A DNA stretch of 64,000 nucleotides. Origin: Chitinophagaceae bacterium (GTDB lineage: Bacteria; Bacteroidota; Bacteroidia; Chitinophagales; Chitinophagaceae). The notes below the pieces were generated by a model. It saw only the letters and a list, made by a program, of their open reading frames with translations, did no database searches and was not told where the DNA came from. The position numbers and the translations under genes are program-made. Of this stretch, positions 33,826-43,115 are shown one piece after another (position 1 is the stretch's first letter; each line of letters begins with the position of its first letter). The stretch is from NCBI GenBank assembly GCA_016786845.1, contig JAEUVB010000011.1, positions 62,001 to 126,000 of the forward strand. The letters are read 5' to 3'.

Positions 33826-34394
33826 AATGCGTAATGACTTTGAGCGGTTAAAGGTAAAGATAAGGCATTTTTCATTTTCAATCGGGCGCGATGGAGTTTC
33901 ACTTTTGTATTGCTGAGCGTGAGAGAAAGAACATCAGAAATTTCTGCTAATGACATTTCTTGTATATAATGGCATTGAATCAGCATACGTTCTTCTTCAG
34001 TTAAACATTTCATGGCTTGTTCTATTTGTTGCCAGCGTTCTGACGGAGCTTCTGTTGTTTCGCCCATCTGATGATGATGTTCTTTCAATTCTGCGGTGTA
34101 GGTTTTTTGTCCGCGGATATGATTCAAAGCCGTGGTGTAAGCAATCTTGTACAGCCAGGTACTGAATTTGCATTCCCCTTTAAATTGTTTCAAATATCGA
34201 AAGGCTCTTAGAAAGACGTCCTGCGCCACTTCCTCGGCTTCTTCACGTATAGGTACGATGCGGAGAACCAAAGTAAATATATAATCGCTATAGGTATCAA
34301 CGATGCTTCGCAAAGCCAATTCATCGCCGGCAGTGGCTTGTGTAATGATATGGTCAGGTAAATCCAAAGTTTTATTTCTATGGCTTTGACACAA
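33822..34394 (-). CDS. RNA polymerase ECF-type sigma factor
   Basis: About 190 residues. Region 2 is DYIFTLVLRIVPIREEAEEVAQDVFLRAFRYL with WLYKIAYTTALNHIRGQK; region 4 is CLTEEERMLIQCHYIQEMSL...LTLSNTKVKLHRARLKMKN. No ATG is available before region 2, so translation starts at a TTG, either 34394 or 34367. It is translationally coupled to the membrane protein downstream. The divergent DUF6249-like gene at 34529 could be a target, but I cannot show it. Confidence 0.9.
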   Translation of the reverse strand: MCQSHRNKTLDLPDHIITQATAGDELALRSIVDTYSDYIFTLVLRIVPIREEAEEVAQDVFLRAFRYLKQFKGECKFSTWLYKIAYTTALNHIRGQKTYTAELKEHHHQMGETTEAPSERWQQIEQAMKCLTEEERMLIQCHYIQEMSLAEISDVLSLTLSNTKVKLHRARLKMKNALSLPLTAQSHYAL

Positions 34395-34528
34395 GTTAAG
34401 ATACCTTGGTTACAAACCATATGTAGTTTTACTGAATTATTTTTTTTACATTTTTTGTAACCATGTCAAAACAGTCTGTGTCTTATGGTGGAAAATAAAT
34501 TATTCTTAAACTTTAAAACACATTCCTT

Positions 34529-34894
34529 ATGTCACCAGAAAATGTAGGCGTATTTATTCCCATTATTGTTCCCATTGCTATCTTTGCCATGATCTTTGGT
34601 ATACGCTATCTCGAAAACAAAGAAAACCTATCCATGATTGAGAAAGGCATTGCTCCGCCGGATAAAAAACGCCGGGCTTTTCATCCGATGCAAGTGCTTA
34701 AGTGGGGGCTACTCTTTATGGGCATCGGGCTCGGTTTGGCGATCGCCCTCATTATTTCCGAGTCTATGCAGCTCCGCTCCGATGAGATACGTTCTTTATT
34801 ATTCTTTACCATGGCGCTTTTAGGCGGCGGTGGCGGATTGGTCACAACTTATATGATAGCCCGTAAGCATCCTGAAAAGGATGGAAATCAATAA
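34529..34894 (+). CDS. DUF6249-like small membrane protein
   Basis: 121 residues: an N-terminal transmembrane helix (FIPIIVPIAIFAMIFGI), a basic linker with MIEKGIAPPDKK, and two more helices (KWGLLFMGIGLGLAIALII, LLFFTMALLGGGGGLVTTYM). This arrangement is known in Bacteroidota beside ECF sigma factor genes and is listed as DUF6249; the function is unknown. It diverges from the sigma/anti-sigma pair with a 134-base spacer. Confidence 0.7.
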   Translation: MSPENVGVFIPIIVPIAIFAMIFGIRYLENKENLSMIEKGIAPPDKKRRAFHPMQVLKWGLLFMGIGLGLAIALIISESMQLRSDEIRSLLFFTMALLGGGGGLVTTYMIARKHPEKDGNQ

Positions 34895-34992
34895 GGTTAA
34901 ACATGCACCCTGTTCAATTCATGAATGATTTTCCGTTCATAACCTTTTTTCTCCATTGTTCAAATATTGTTGAATGGAATCAATGGATACCT

Positions 34993-35000
34993 TATTTTTG
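34993..35000 (+). promoter_or_regulatory. -7 element TATTTTTG
   Basis: Exact TAnnTTTG, 18 bases before the ATG at 35019. It argues for that start and against the in-frame ATG at 34974. Confidence 0.55.
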
Positions 35001-35018
35001 AATCATAAAAATATACTT

Positions 35019-35774
35019 ATGCAAAAGACACTTTCTATGATGCTGATCCTATTCCTTTCAGCATGGACATCAACTTTAAGCGCTCAGTCTCCGGATATGC
35101 AGCCTTTAACGACACGACTGGGTGAGCCGACTTTAGAAGAAATCGTAACCCGTCACATTGATGCGATTGGAGGAAAAGCGAATTGGTCTAAAATCAAAAC
35201 CATCAAAACCGAAGGGACTATGAAAGCCCAGGGAGCTGAAATTAAGATCACCATTTATCAAAAAGATAAAGTGGCCATGCGTCAGGATATCGCGGTAATG
35301 GGGATGAATGGATGGTTTATCCTTACCAAAACAGAAGGTTGGAACTTTATGCCTTTCCAGGGTCAAACTAAACCTGAGCCCATGACTGCTGATGATGTGA
35401 AACAAGCTCAGGATGGTTTGAATATACAGGATGATTTTATTACCTATAAAGAGCAGGGTAAAAAATTAGAGCTGGTGGGTAAGGATGATGTAGACGGTGT
35501 GGAATGTTTGAAATTGAAAATGAAAGATGCTGAAGGCAAGGAAACCACTTATTATTTAGATCCGGAGAGCTACTTGATCATCAAAGAAACTGAAAAAATA
35601 AAAGCCAATGGTCAGGAAGTGGACAATACCACGACTTATGGTAATTATAAAAAGTTGGATGAAGGTATCGTGATGCCGATGTCTATTATTCAGGGTTACG
35701 GTGAAACTGAAATCACATTGTATGAAATCAACAAACCGATCGACGAAAATCTTTTCAAACCATCAAAATCCTAA
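35019..35774 (+). CDS. exported LolA-like/outer-membrane lipoprotein-sorting-like protein
   Basis: About 251 residues. The ATG at 35019 starts a signal peptide (MQKTLSMMLILFLSAWTSTL...AQ). The mature part has the half-barrel pattern of LolA/LolB-like domains: LEEIVTRHIDAIGGKANWSK, KTIKTEGTMKAQGAEIKITI, GKDDVDGVECLKLKMKDAEG, YYLDPESYLIIKETEKI. A periplasmic role binding a lipid or hydrophobic ligand is plausible but unproven. A strong terminator follows. Confidence 0.75.
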   Translation: MQKTLSMMLILFLSAWTSTLSAQSPDMQPLTTRLGEPTLEEIVTRHIDAIGGKANWSKIKTIKTEGTMKAQGAEIKITIYQKDKVAMRQDIAVMGMNGWFILTKTEGWNFMPFQGQTKPEPMTADDVKQAQDGLNIQDDFITYKEQGKKLELVGKDDVDGVECLKLKMKDAEGKETTYYLDPESYLIIKETEKIKANGQEVDNTTTYGNYKKLDEGIVMPMSIIQGYGETEITLYEINKPIDENLFKPSKS

Positions 35775-35792
35775 ACAAAATCATAATTAAGG

Positions 35793-35817
35793 AAAGCACT
35801 CTCGGGTGCTTTTTTTA
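35793..35817 (+). terminator. terminator after the LolA-like gene
   Basis: AAAGCAC-tctcgg-GTGCTTT followed by a run of T, 18 bases past the stop. Confidence 0.85.
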
Positions 35818-35834
35818 TTGAATAAAATTTTCTT

Positions 35835-38800
35835 ATGAAGAAGATCATTCTGGGCCTCCTGTGCGTGGCCCTCAGCCAAACTTTGTTTGCGCAGCAAAAA
35901 ATCAATGCCTCTACTTTCGGTGTGCTCGAAGCACGTTGCCTGGGGCCCGGTACCATGAGTGGACGGATCAGTGCGATAGAAGGTGTCAATAAAGACGAAG
36001 GCAAAACCATCTATGTGGGAACTGCCGGAGGCGGTGTGTGGAAGTCGACCAATGCAGGGGCATCCTATAAAAGCATCTTCGATAAATATTGCCAGTCTAT
36101 TGGTGCCATTGCGATTGATCAAAAAAATCCTTCAACCATTTATGTCGGCACGGGTGAAAGCAATATGCGCAATTCCGTATCTATTGGAAACGGAATGTAT
36201 AAATCGACCGATGAAGGCGCAAACTGGAAAATGATAGGACTGGATAGTACGGAACATATTTCCAAAATCGTCGTCGATCCGGTCAATCCAAATACGATTT
36301 ATGTTGCTGCCCCGGGGCCGCTTTGGAGCGATTCAAAACATCGCGGTTTATATAAATCGGTGAATGGGGGTGAAACATGGGAGAAGATTTTTTACATCGA
36401 TGAAAAAACCGGATGTGCAGATTTGCTGATGGATCCCAATAATCCTTCGGTGATCTTTATTTCGATGTGGGAATTTCGTCGTACCCCTTTCAGTTTTAAT
36501 TCAGGCGGAAATGGCAGTGGTTTATACAAAAGTACGGATGGCGGAAAAACTTTTCGTGAATTGAAAAATGGCTTACCGCAAAAACCTTTTGGCCGTATTG
36601 CCATGACCTTGGCACCCAGTGATCCGAAACAAATGCTGGCCATTGTAGAAAGCGCCAACACCGGATTATTTATCTCCTCGGATGGGGGAGAAACCTGGAA
36701 TGCGCAAAGTGCGACCATGAATGTAACGGCACGTCCGTTTTATTTCAGTACGATCGCTTTCGATCCCAAAGATCCCAACAGAGTATATCGTCCCGCTTTT
36801 TCGTTTGCCTACAGTAGCGACGGCGGCCATTCCTTTACGGAAGCCAGTAGCGATGGTGGATGGGTGCATAGCGATATGCATGCCATCTGGATCAATCCTG
36901 CTCATACGAATATTATATATGTTGGTACCGATGGCGGTGTATATTCCAGTATGGACAGAGGCGTTACATGGCAGTTTCAACATAGCCTACCTGTCGGCCA
37001 GTTTTATCATGTAGCTTATGATTTGAAAGAACCTTATAATGTCTATGGAGGATTACAAGATAATGGCAGTTGGATGGCTCCGAGCGCAGCTCCCGGAGGA
37101 ATAGGTAATGGCAATTGGAGCCGAGTAGGCGGGGGAGATGGGTTCTGGACCGTTCCCGATATCGATGGACAAACCGTATATGCCGAATATCAGGGAGGAA
37201 ATATGACACGGACCAATCTTCAAAATATGAAAGGGGTAAATATTCAGCCTCAGCGGACCATCAATGAAGAAAAGCTCAGATGGAATTGGAATACACCTAT
37301 AGTCACCGGTGCTAAGAATCCGAAGAACCTTTATGTAGGTGCACAATATTTATTTCATTCAACCGATCAGGGTCGTAATTGGAAACGTATTTCTCCGGAT
37401 CTGACCACGAATGATAAGAATAAACAGCAGCAGGAAGAAAGTGGTGGACTGAGTGCCGATAATACTTCTGCCGAAAATCATTGTACCATATTTACCATAG
37501 CCGAATCGCCCCTCAACGAAAAAATAATTTGGGTAGGTACAGACGATGGTAATTTGCAATATACTTTGAACGGAGGCGCCAGTTGGAAGAATGTATCTGC
37601 TCAGGTGGCTCTTTCCGGAGTGGCCAAACAAGCCTGGGTATCCAGTATACAACCATCCCATTTCGATGAGCGCACAGTATATGCTACTTTCGAAAATCAT
37701 ATGTATGGGGATCACCAAACTTATCTGGCTATGAGTCAGGATATGGGCGCTACCTGGAAACGTTTGAACAGTGATCAGTTTACCGGTTTCGCCCATAAGA
37801 TTTGCGAAGATTTCGAAAACAAAAAACTGTTATTCCTCGGTACGGAAATGGGACTGTTTGCCACCCTCGATGGCGGCGACAACTGGTTTAGAATGAAAAA
37901 CGGCATTGCAGAATATGCCTTAGTACGGGATATTCAAATTCATCCTAAAACCCATGATTTAATTTTGGGTACACATGGCAGGGGCATCTATATTCTCGAT
38001 GATATCAGAGCCATTCGGAACTTGAAGAAGGAGGTTTTGGATCAGGACGTATTTTTGTTTCCGACCCCGGATATCACCTTAAGCAACGGCAAATTAGGCT
38101 GGGGTGGTCCTGAAGTTTCGGGAGGCTGGGGTGCAGGCAACCCAGCTGAAATACCGGCCATCACTTATTACCTGAAAGAAAGATTGAGCTCAGGTAAAGC
38201 CAGTATAGAAATTCTGGATGCCCAGCAAAAAGTGTTACAAACCATTCCTGCTACTGTGCGAAAAGGCATCAATAAGGTTTATTGGAACCTGAGAGGCACA
38301 CCTCCGCGGGTGGCTGCAGGAAGTATTAAAATGGAAGGTGCAGGTTTTACTGCTCCCATGGTCTTACCCGGAAATTATACGATTCGCCTCAAGGTAAAAG
38401 ATAAGGAATATACCTCTCCACTCACTTGTGTTCATGATGCAGGCAATAAGGACCTGAGTATGGCAGATCGCAAATTGGTTTATGATAAAGCGATGCAATT
38501 GCAGCAACTCTTCAATCAGATCAATGATGCCATCGATACCATCAATGCCGAACAGCGTTTATTAAAAATGGATACCATCGTTTTCAATAAAAATAAGAAA
38601 ATGAAAGCCGATTATGCCGCCCTTCAAAAAATAAAGGCAGCCCTGGTGGCCTCAACCAAAACATCCATTTTTGCAGATGAAGAGCGCATTCGTGAAAAGG
38701 TTTCAGCGCTATACGGCAATTTCTGCAGTATGGAAGCCAAGCCCAACAGCATGCAATTGGAAGCCATTGAGGTTTTAAATAAGGAGTTTATCGAGCAGCA

Positions 38801-38837
38801 GGAAAAACTAAATCAAATTCTTGAAGAGAGAAAGTAA
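35835..38837 (+). CDS. exported BNR/sortilin-type beta-propeller repeat protein
   Basis: 1000 residues with a signal peptide (MKKIILGLLCVALSQTLFAQ). Residues ~40-730 hold many BNR/VPS10-like blades: GGVWKSTNAGASYKSI, IYVGTGESNMRNSVSIGNGM, GLYKSVNGGETWEKIF, GLFISSDGGETWNA, GGVYSSMDRGVTW, GNLQYTLNGGASWKNV. The last ~250 residues include a fibronectin-like segment (KERLSSGKASIEILDAQQK) and a helical tail. No T9SS sorting domain is seen. Proteins of this kind are often labelled glycosyl hydrolase, but no catalytic residues can be assigned. The next gene, thrS, has its own promoter. Confidence 0.85.
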   Translation: MKKIILGLLCVALSQTLFAQQKINASTFGVLEARCLGPGTMSGRISAIEGVNKDEGKTIYVGTAGGGVWKSTNAGASYKSIFDKYCQSIGAIAIDQKNPSTIYVGTGESNMRNSVSIGNGMYKSTDEGANWKMIGLDSTEHISKIVVDPVNPNTIYVAAPGPLWSDSKHRGLYKSVNGGETWEKIFYIDEKTGCADLLMDPNNPSVIFISMWEFRRTPFSFNSGGNGSGLYKSTDGGKTFRELKNGLPQKPFGRIAMTLAPSDPKQMLAIVESANTGLFISSDGGETWNAQSATMNVTARPFYFSTIAFDPKDPNRVYRPAFSFAYSSDGGHSFTEASSDGGWVHSDMHAIWINPAHTNIIYVGTDGGVYSSMDRGVTWQFQHSLPVGQFYHVAYDLKEPYNVYGGLQDNGSWMAPSAAPGGIGNGNWSRVGGGDGFWTVPDIDGQTVYAEYQGGNMTRTNLQNMKGVNIQPQRTINEEKLRWNWNTPIVTGAKNPKNLYVGAQYLFHSTDQGRNWKRISPDLTTNDKNKQQQEESGGLSADNTSAENHCTIFTIAESPLNEKIIWVGTDDGNLQYTLNGGASWKNVSAQVALSGVAKQAWVSSIQPSHFDERTVYATFENHMYGDHQTYLAMSQDMGATWKRLNSDQFTGFAHKICEDFENKKLLFLGTEMGLFATLDGGDNWFRMKNGIAEYALVRDIQIHPKTHDLILGTHGRGIYILDDIRAIRNLKKEVLDQDVFLFPTPDITLSNGKLGWGGPEVSGGWGAGNPAEIPAITYYLKERLSSGKASIEILDAQQKVLQTIPATVRKGINKVYWNLRGTPPRVAAGSIKMEGAGFTAPMVLPGNYTIRLKVKDKEYTSPLTCVHDAGNKDLSMADRKLVYDKAMQLQQLFNQINDAIDTINAEQRLLKMDTIVFNKNKKMKADYAALQKIKAALVASTKTSIFADEERIREKVSALYGNFCSMEAKPNSMQLEAIEVLNKEFIEQQEKLNQILEERK

Positions 38838-38843
38838 AGTTTG

Positions 38844-38851
38844 TACCTTCG
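38844..38851 (+). promoter_or_regulatory. -7 element TACCTTCG of thrS
   Basis: TAnnTTCG seven bases before the ATG at 38859. It implies a nearly leaderless mRNA and excludes the TTG at 38841 as start. Confidence 0.55.
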
Positions 38852-38858
38852 CCCACCT

Positions 38859-40787
38859 ATGATCAAAATTACTTTTCCGGATGGGAATGTACGTGAGTAC
38901 GAAGCCGGTACAAGCTCCATGGATATTGCAAAATCCATTTCTGAAGGCCTTGCCAAGAAAATATTAGTGGCTGAAGTCAATGGTGAAGTATGGGATGCCA
39001 CGCGTCCGATACAAGCCGATGCCTCTCTTAAATTACTCACTTGGGATGACGCCACGGGCAAGAATACTTTTTGGCATAGTTCTGCCCACTTAATGGCTGA
39101 GGCTGTTGAATCGATGTATCCGGGTGTAAAATTCTGGGTTGGACCACCGCTGGAAAATGGATTCTATTACGATATGGATTTGGGCGACCGTCAGATGGGT
39201 GAGGAAGATCTCGCAGCCATTGAAGCCAAAATGAATGAACTGGCCAAACAGAATAATCCGTATATCCGTGAAGAAATTGCCAAGAAGGATGCTGTAAGCT
39301 ATTTCTTTGAAAAAGATGATGAGTATAAATTAGATCTCTTACATAATTTGGAAGATGGTCATATTACCTTATACAAGCAAGGGAATTTTACGGATCTGTG
39401 CCGTGGGCCGCATATCCCGTCTACCGGTCATATTAAAGCCATCAAGCTTACCAATATCGCCGGTGCATACTGGAAAGGGGATGAAAAAAATAAACAACTG
39501 ACCCGCCTTTACGGAATTACTTTTCCAAATTCGAAAATGTTGGATGAATATCTTTTGATGCTGGAAGAAGCGAAAAAGAGGGATCATCGTAAACTGGGAA
39601 AAGAATTGTCGATCTTTTGTTTTGATGATGAAGTAGGACAAGGACTTCCATTATGGATGCCCAATGGAACCATCATCATTGAAGAGCTCGAACGATTGGC
39701 CAAGGAAACCGAAGAGGCTGCAGGATACAAACGTGTTGTAACGCCCCATATCGCCAAAGAAAGTTTATACCTCACTAGCGGACATCTTCCATATTATCAG
39801 GAAAGCATGTATCCGCCGATGGAATTAGACGGTACCAAATATTACCTGAAGGCGATGAACTGCCCTCACCACCATAAGATTTTTGATGCCGAACCGCGCA
39901 GTTATAAGGACCTGCCTTTGCGATTGGCGGAATATGGCACTTGCTATCGTTACGAACAAAGCGGTGAATTGATGGGACTGATGCGTGTACGTTGTCTGCA
40001 CATGAACGATGCCCATATCTATTGTACCCGCGAACAATTTGGCGATGAGTTCAGAGCCGTCAACGATATGTACCTGAAGTATTTCAATATTTTTGGGATC
40101 GATAAATATGTCATGCGTTTATCCCTGCATGATCCGGCGAAACTGGGTCAGAAGTACGTGAACGAACCGGAACTCTGGAAAGAAACTGAGGCCATGGTTC
40201 GCGATGTATTGATTGAAAGTAAAATTCCATTTGTAGAGGTGCAGGATGAAGCAGCTTTTTACGGTCCAAAGATCGATGTGCAAATCTGGAGTGTGATCGG
40301 TCGTGAATTTACCCTGGCTACGAATCAGGTGGATTTTGCACAGGGACGCCGATTCAATTTAAGTTATAACAGTACAGAGAATAAACCTGAAGTGCCTTTG
40401 ATCATTCATCGTGCGCCACTCGGTACCCATGAACGTTTTATTGGTTTCTTGCTCGAACATTATGCCGGTAAGTTTCCTTTGTGGTTAGCGCCTTTACAGG
40501 TAAAACTACTTCCGATCAGTGATAAGTTTATGGACTACTGTCAGGATGTACTCAAGCAATTCCGTGCAGCAGGTATCCGTGCAGAGATTGATGACCGCAA
40601 TGAAAAAATCGGTAAGAAGATCCGCGATACAGAACTGATGAAAGTGCCTTATATGTTGGTCATCGGTGAAAAAGAAATGAATGATCAGTCAGGTGCCTTG
40701 CGCATACAGGGACAAGGAGATCAGGGGGTGATTAAGATTGATGAGTTGGTGGCGAGAATGAAAAAGGATATTTCAGATAGAGTATAA
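38859..40787 (+). CDS. thrS: threonyl-tRNA synthetase
   Basis: About 642 residues. N-terminal TGS domain (MIKITFPDGNVREYEAGTS), editing domain with HSSAHLMAEAVE, class II catalytic core with MNCPHHHKIFDAEPRSYKDL (zinc Cys and His) and motif 3 PLGTHERFIGFLLEHYAG, then the anticodon-binding domain. Begins at the ATG at 38859. Its common Bacteroidota neighbours infC-rpmI-rplT do not follow; infC is at 15.4 kb. A terminator sits 25 bases past the stop. Confidence 0.97.
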   Translation: MIKITFPDGNVREYEAGTSSMDIAKSISEGLAKKILVAEVNGEVWDATRPIQADASLKLLTWDDATGKNTFWHSSAHLMAEAVESMYPGVKFWVGPPLENGFYYDMDLGDRQMGEEDLAAIEAKMNELAKQNNPYIREEIAKKDAVSYFFEKDDEYKLDLLHNLEDGHITLYKQGNFTDLCRGPHIPSTGHIKAIKLTNIAGAYWKGDEKNKQLTRLYGITFPNSKMLDEYLLMLEEAKKRDHRKLGKELSIFCFDDEVGQGLPLWMPNGTIIIEELERLAKETEEAAGYKRVVTPHIAKESLYLTSGHLPYYQESMYPPMELDGTKYYLKAMNCPHHHKIFDAEPRSYKDLPLRLAEYGTCYRYEQSGELMGLMRVRCLHMNDAHIYCTREQFGDEFRAVNDMYLKYFNIFGIDKYVMRLSLHDPAKLGQKYVNEPELWKETEAMVRDVLIESKIPFVEVQDEAAFYGPKIDVQIWSVIGREFTLATNQVDFAQGRRFNLSYNSTENKPEVPLIIHRAPLGTHERFIGFLLEHYAGKFPLWLAPLQVKLLPISDKFMDYCQDVLKQFRAAGIRAEIDDRNEKIGKKIRDTELMKVPYMLVIGEKEMNDQSGALRIQGQGDQGVIKIDELVARMKKDISDRV

Positions 40788-40811
40788 TATTTATTCGGAT
40801 ACAAAGAAATA

Positions 40812-40840
40812 AACCGGGTATACAGACCCGGTTTTTTTTT
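40812..40840 (+). terminator. terminator of thrS
   Basis: AACCGGGT-atacag-ACCCGGTT followed by a long T run. Confidence 0.9.
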
Positions 40841-40867
40841 GATGATATGCTTTGAAAAAAGAGTCAA

Positions 40868-40902
40868 TAAAAAATGCCGGAAATATTTATTTCCGGCATT
40901 TT
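40868..40902 (-). terminator. terminator of the 687-residue Omp28-like T9SS cargo gene
   Basis: AAATGCCGGAAATA-tt-TATTTCCGGCATTT with an A run on the left (U tract on the minus strand), 23 bases past the stop at 40925. Confidence 0.88.
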
Positions 40903-40924
40903 GATTTGATGTGTTGAAGAATAA

Positions 40925-42988
40925 TTAGTGTGCAATCACCACCTCTTGCACCGATGAATTACCACGGGCATCTGAAACGATGAGGTGATACATTCCCTGA
41001 GCCACAGCTTGGGTATTGAATTCTACTTGGTTTTTGCCTGTTTGACCCTGTATCGATTTAGACACCACCACATTTCCCTGATTGTCGACCAGGGTGGCAA
41101 AGATACGGCCGCTTTGCAGCAAATTCATATTGACATGAATGACATCCGTAGCAGGATTTGGATAAACCTTTACACTTTCAATGGCCTCGCTTAAATTTTC
41201 AGTTCCGGCCGGAATGTTTAAAGTAAGATTAGCAGCTTGATAAACGGTTTTGTTTGCACCTTGTATCCATGCCACTACATACAGATCTGAAAATTCTTCT
41301 ACTGAATGCTCGGTGGTATGTACGATGCGGTTAGCTGCTTGTCCGTCTGTCGGTAAACGATAATCTCCATTGAAGGTATAAGTAAAACTTAAAGAATCCC
41401 ATGAACCGATAGCTGTATTCGGTAAAGTAGTACCGGTTTCTGTCGGGATCATTTTTTTCATGACCTGGAAAAATTCAGTTTCTCCGTTTGATTTTACATT
41501 GGCTGTGGTTTTACCTTCCAGCACGGCAACATATAGTTTAGCACCTGTAGCATTAAACAATGGCGAGAAACGTACTTTAGTCGTAACCGTTTTGTTATAT
41601 ACATTATAGGTTCCGTTCATTTTGTATTGTGCCGGTATGGCTCTGGCATCATCATACAATTGCGTTGTAAATGAATTCGCATTTCCATCCCATCCTCCGT
41701 CGATTTCCATACGAGGTATAGAGTTGATGCCATACATATTGGTTCTGCGGTTTACGGCTTCCGTGGTACAATAAGGATCGCCGGTGCCCGGAAAATCTTG
41801 TTGAAACTTGACACTTACATAATCGGCTGCCGGTTTGGTATTCACAATACTGTGATAGTTGGCATTACCCGGATTACATGGTCCGCAGGTTGAACTGGTG
41901 TATACTTCAAACAAAGGGACTCTTTGGATGTTTTCGCTGAGTACGAAAACGGATTTTTGTTTATGATCATCACCGGGATTGGCATCAGCATTGGAACCAT
42001 TGAGGTTGGTGGCCCATGCATCTACGGTATGCGCGCCAATGGTTGCATTCCACGGTGTTGGATGGGTGAAATTGTAATAGGCTAATGGAGCAATACTCAA
42101 ACTATTTAAAGTGGATGTCACTGTAGCACCACCATCAATGGTATAATTGATATCCATTGAAGTGATGGTCGTTGACCCCAAATTACGAATCGTTCCGGTG
42201 ATGTTATTGTTACCGCTCACTACGAAGGCAGGTGTGGTAATAGCCGTCATCGCTAAATCATATGCAGGAGGCGTACCCGGAATAAAAGTATAATATGAAT
42301 TATCAGCAGGTGTAGGATCCGTTCCTGCTAAAGAGACTAGATCAGGTGAAGTGGCCACTGACCAAGCTGTAGTTGCATTGACTTGAACACCTGCAGAAAC
42401 TTTATCCGCATTGGCGTAGCCACCGGTGCGGTTGTCTACAATATGAATTTTATTGCTTGTTTCTTCCAATACCATGCTCCAGTAAGTGAAATTACTGCCA
42501 TCAGAAGTCGTCGTTCCATATCCATAAGAACTAAACTGTATCCAGTACTGACGATTCGGCGCTGTACCAAAAGTTTTGGCAACCACCAGATCATTGGTAC
42601 CAAGACCACCCAATCCCCATATACAAATGGAATTATCCGGAATAGCAGCATTTGGCAATGCTCCACGAGTGAAGCCGGGAGCCGCTAAAGCTGTACCCAC
42701 ATCAAAAGTGAGAATACCGCTATTGGACACTTTGTATGATGTAACCGCTGTGCCGTTAAATTGAAAAGCAAACGGTAAGGTGACGGCCGCCGACCAAGCA
42801 GCTGTAGCACTCGGTGAATGTACCGTGACCCAACCCGCCGGTAATCCGCCACCGGAAGGATATTCGTCGTCGGAGTTAATACTACCCGGATTGGTATTGG
42901 CATTGGGATTTGGAATTTGCCAATACTGTGCATGCGCGGTTCCCATCCACAAGAGCAGGGTTAATGGGAAAAGTAAAAGTGTTTTCAT
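40925..42988 (-). CDS. Omp28-related secreted protein with thioredoxin-like domain and T9SS sorting domain
   Basis: 687 residues. Signal peptide (KTLLLFPLTLLLWMGTAHAQ). The N-terminal half (residues ~25-240) is a beta-sandwich with TWSVATSPDLVSL-like strands, followed by a CARDB-like segment (PAFVVSGNNNITGTIRNLG). An Omp28-type domain starts at about residue 350: VPLFEVYTSSTCGPCNPGN, with a CGPC redox-type motif. The T9SS domain closes the chain (VKVYPNPATDVIHVNM ... AQGMYHLIVSDARGNSSVQE). Extracellular; function unknown. Its neighbour 43116-43961 is also a thioredoxin-like T9SS cargo on the same strand. Confidence 0.85.
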   Translation of the reverse strand: MKTLLLFPLTLLLWMGTAHAQYWQIPNPNANTNPGSINSDDEYPSGGGLPAGWVTVHSPSATAAWSAAVTLPFAFQFNGTAVTSYKVSNSGILTFDVGTALAAPGFTRGALPNAAIPDNSICIWGLGGLGTNDLVVAKTFGTAPNRQYWIQFSSYGYGTTTSDGSNFTYWSMVLEETSNKIHIVDNRTGGYANADKVSAGVQVNATTAWSVATSPDLVSLAGTDPTPADNSYYTFIPGTPPAYDLAMTAITTPAFVVSGNNNITGTIRNLGSTTITSMDINYTIDGGATVTSTLNSLSIAPLAYYNFTHPTPWNATIGAHTVDAWATNLNGSNADANPGDDHKQKSVFVLSENIQRVPLFEVYTSSTCGPCNPGNANYHSIVNTKPAADYVSVKFQQDFPGTGDPYCTTEAVNRRTNMYGINSIPRMEIDGGWDGNANSFTTQLYDDARAIPAQYKMNGTYNVYNKTVTTKVRFSPLFNATGAKLYVAVLEGKTTANVKSNGETEFFQVMKKMIPTETGTTLPNTAIGSWDSLSFTYTFNGDYRLPTDGQAANRIVHTTEHSVEEFSDLYVVAWIQGANKTVYQAANLTLNIPAGTENLSEAIESVKVYPNPATDVIHVNMNLLQSGRIFATLVDNQGNVVVSKSIQGQTGKNQVEFNTQAVAQGMYHLIVSDARGNSSVQEVVIAH

Positions 42989-43062
42989 TTTTAATATTTG
43001 TTTAAACGTGAAATTAATAGAATTTTCCGAAGTTTATATTCAAATTTTCCGAATGATACGCA

Positions 43063-43094
43063 CAAAAAAAAGCACGGTGTTGAAACCGTGCTTT
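43063..43094 (-). terminator. terminator of the secreted thioredoxin-like gene
   Basis: AAAGCACGGT-gttgaa-ACCGTGCTTT with an eight-base A run on the left (U tract on the minus strand), just past the stop at 43116. Confidence 0.88.
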
Positions 43095-43115
43095 GAGTAT
43101 TAAAAAATGAAAAAA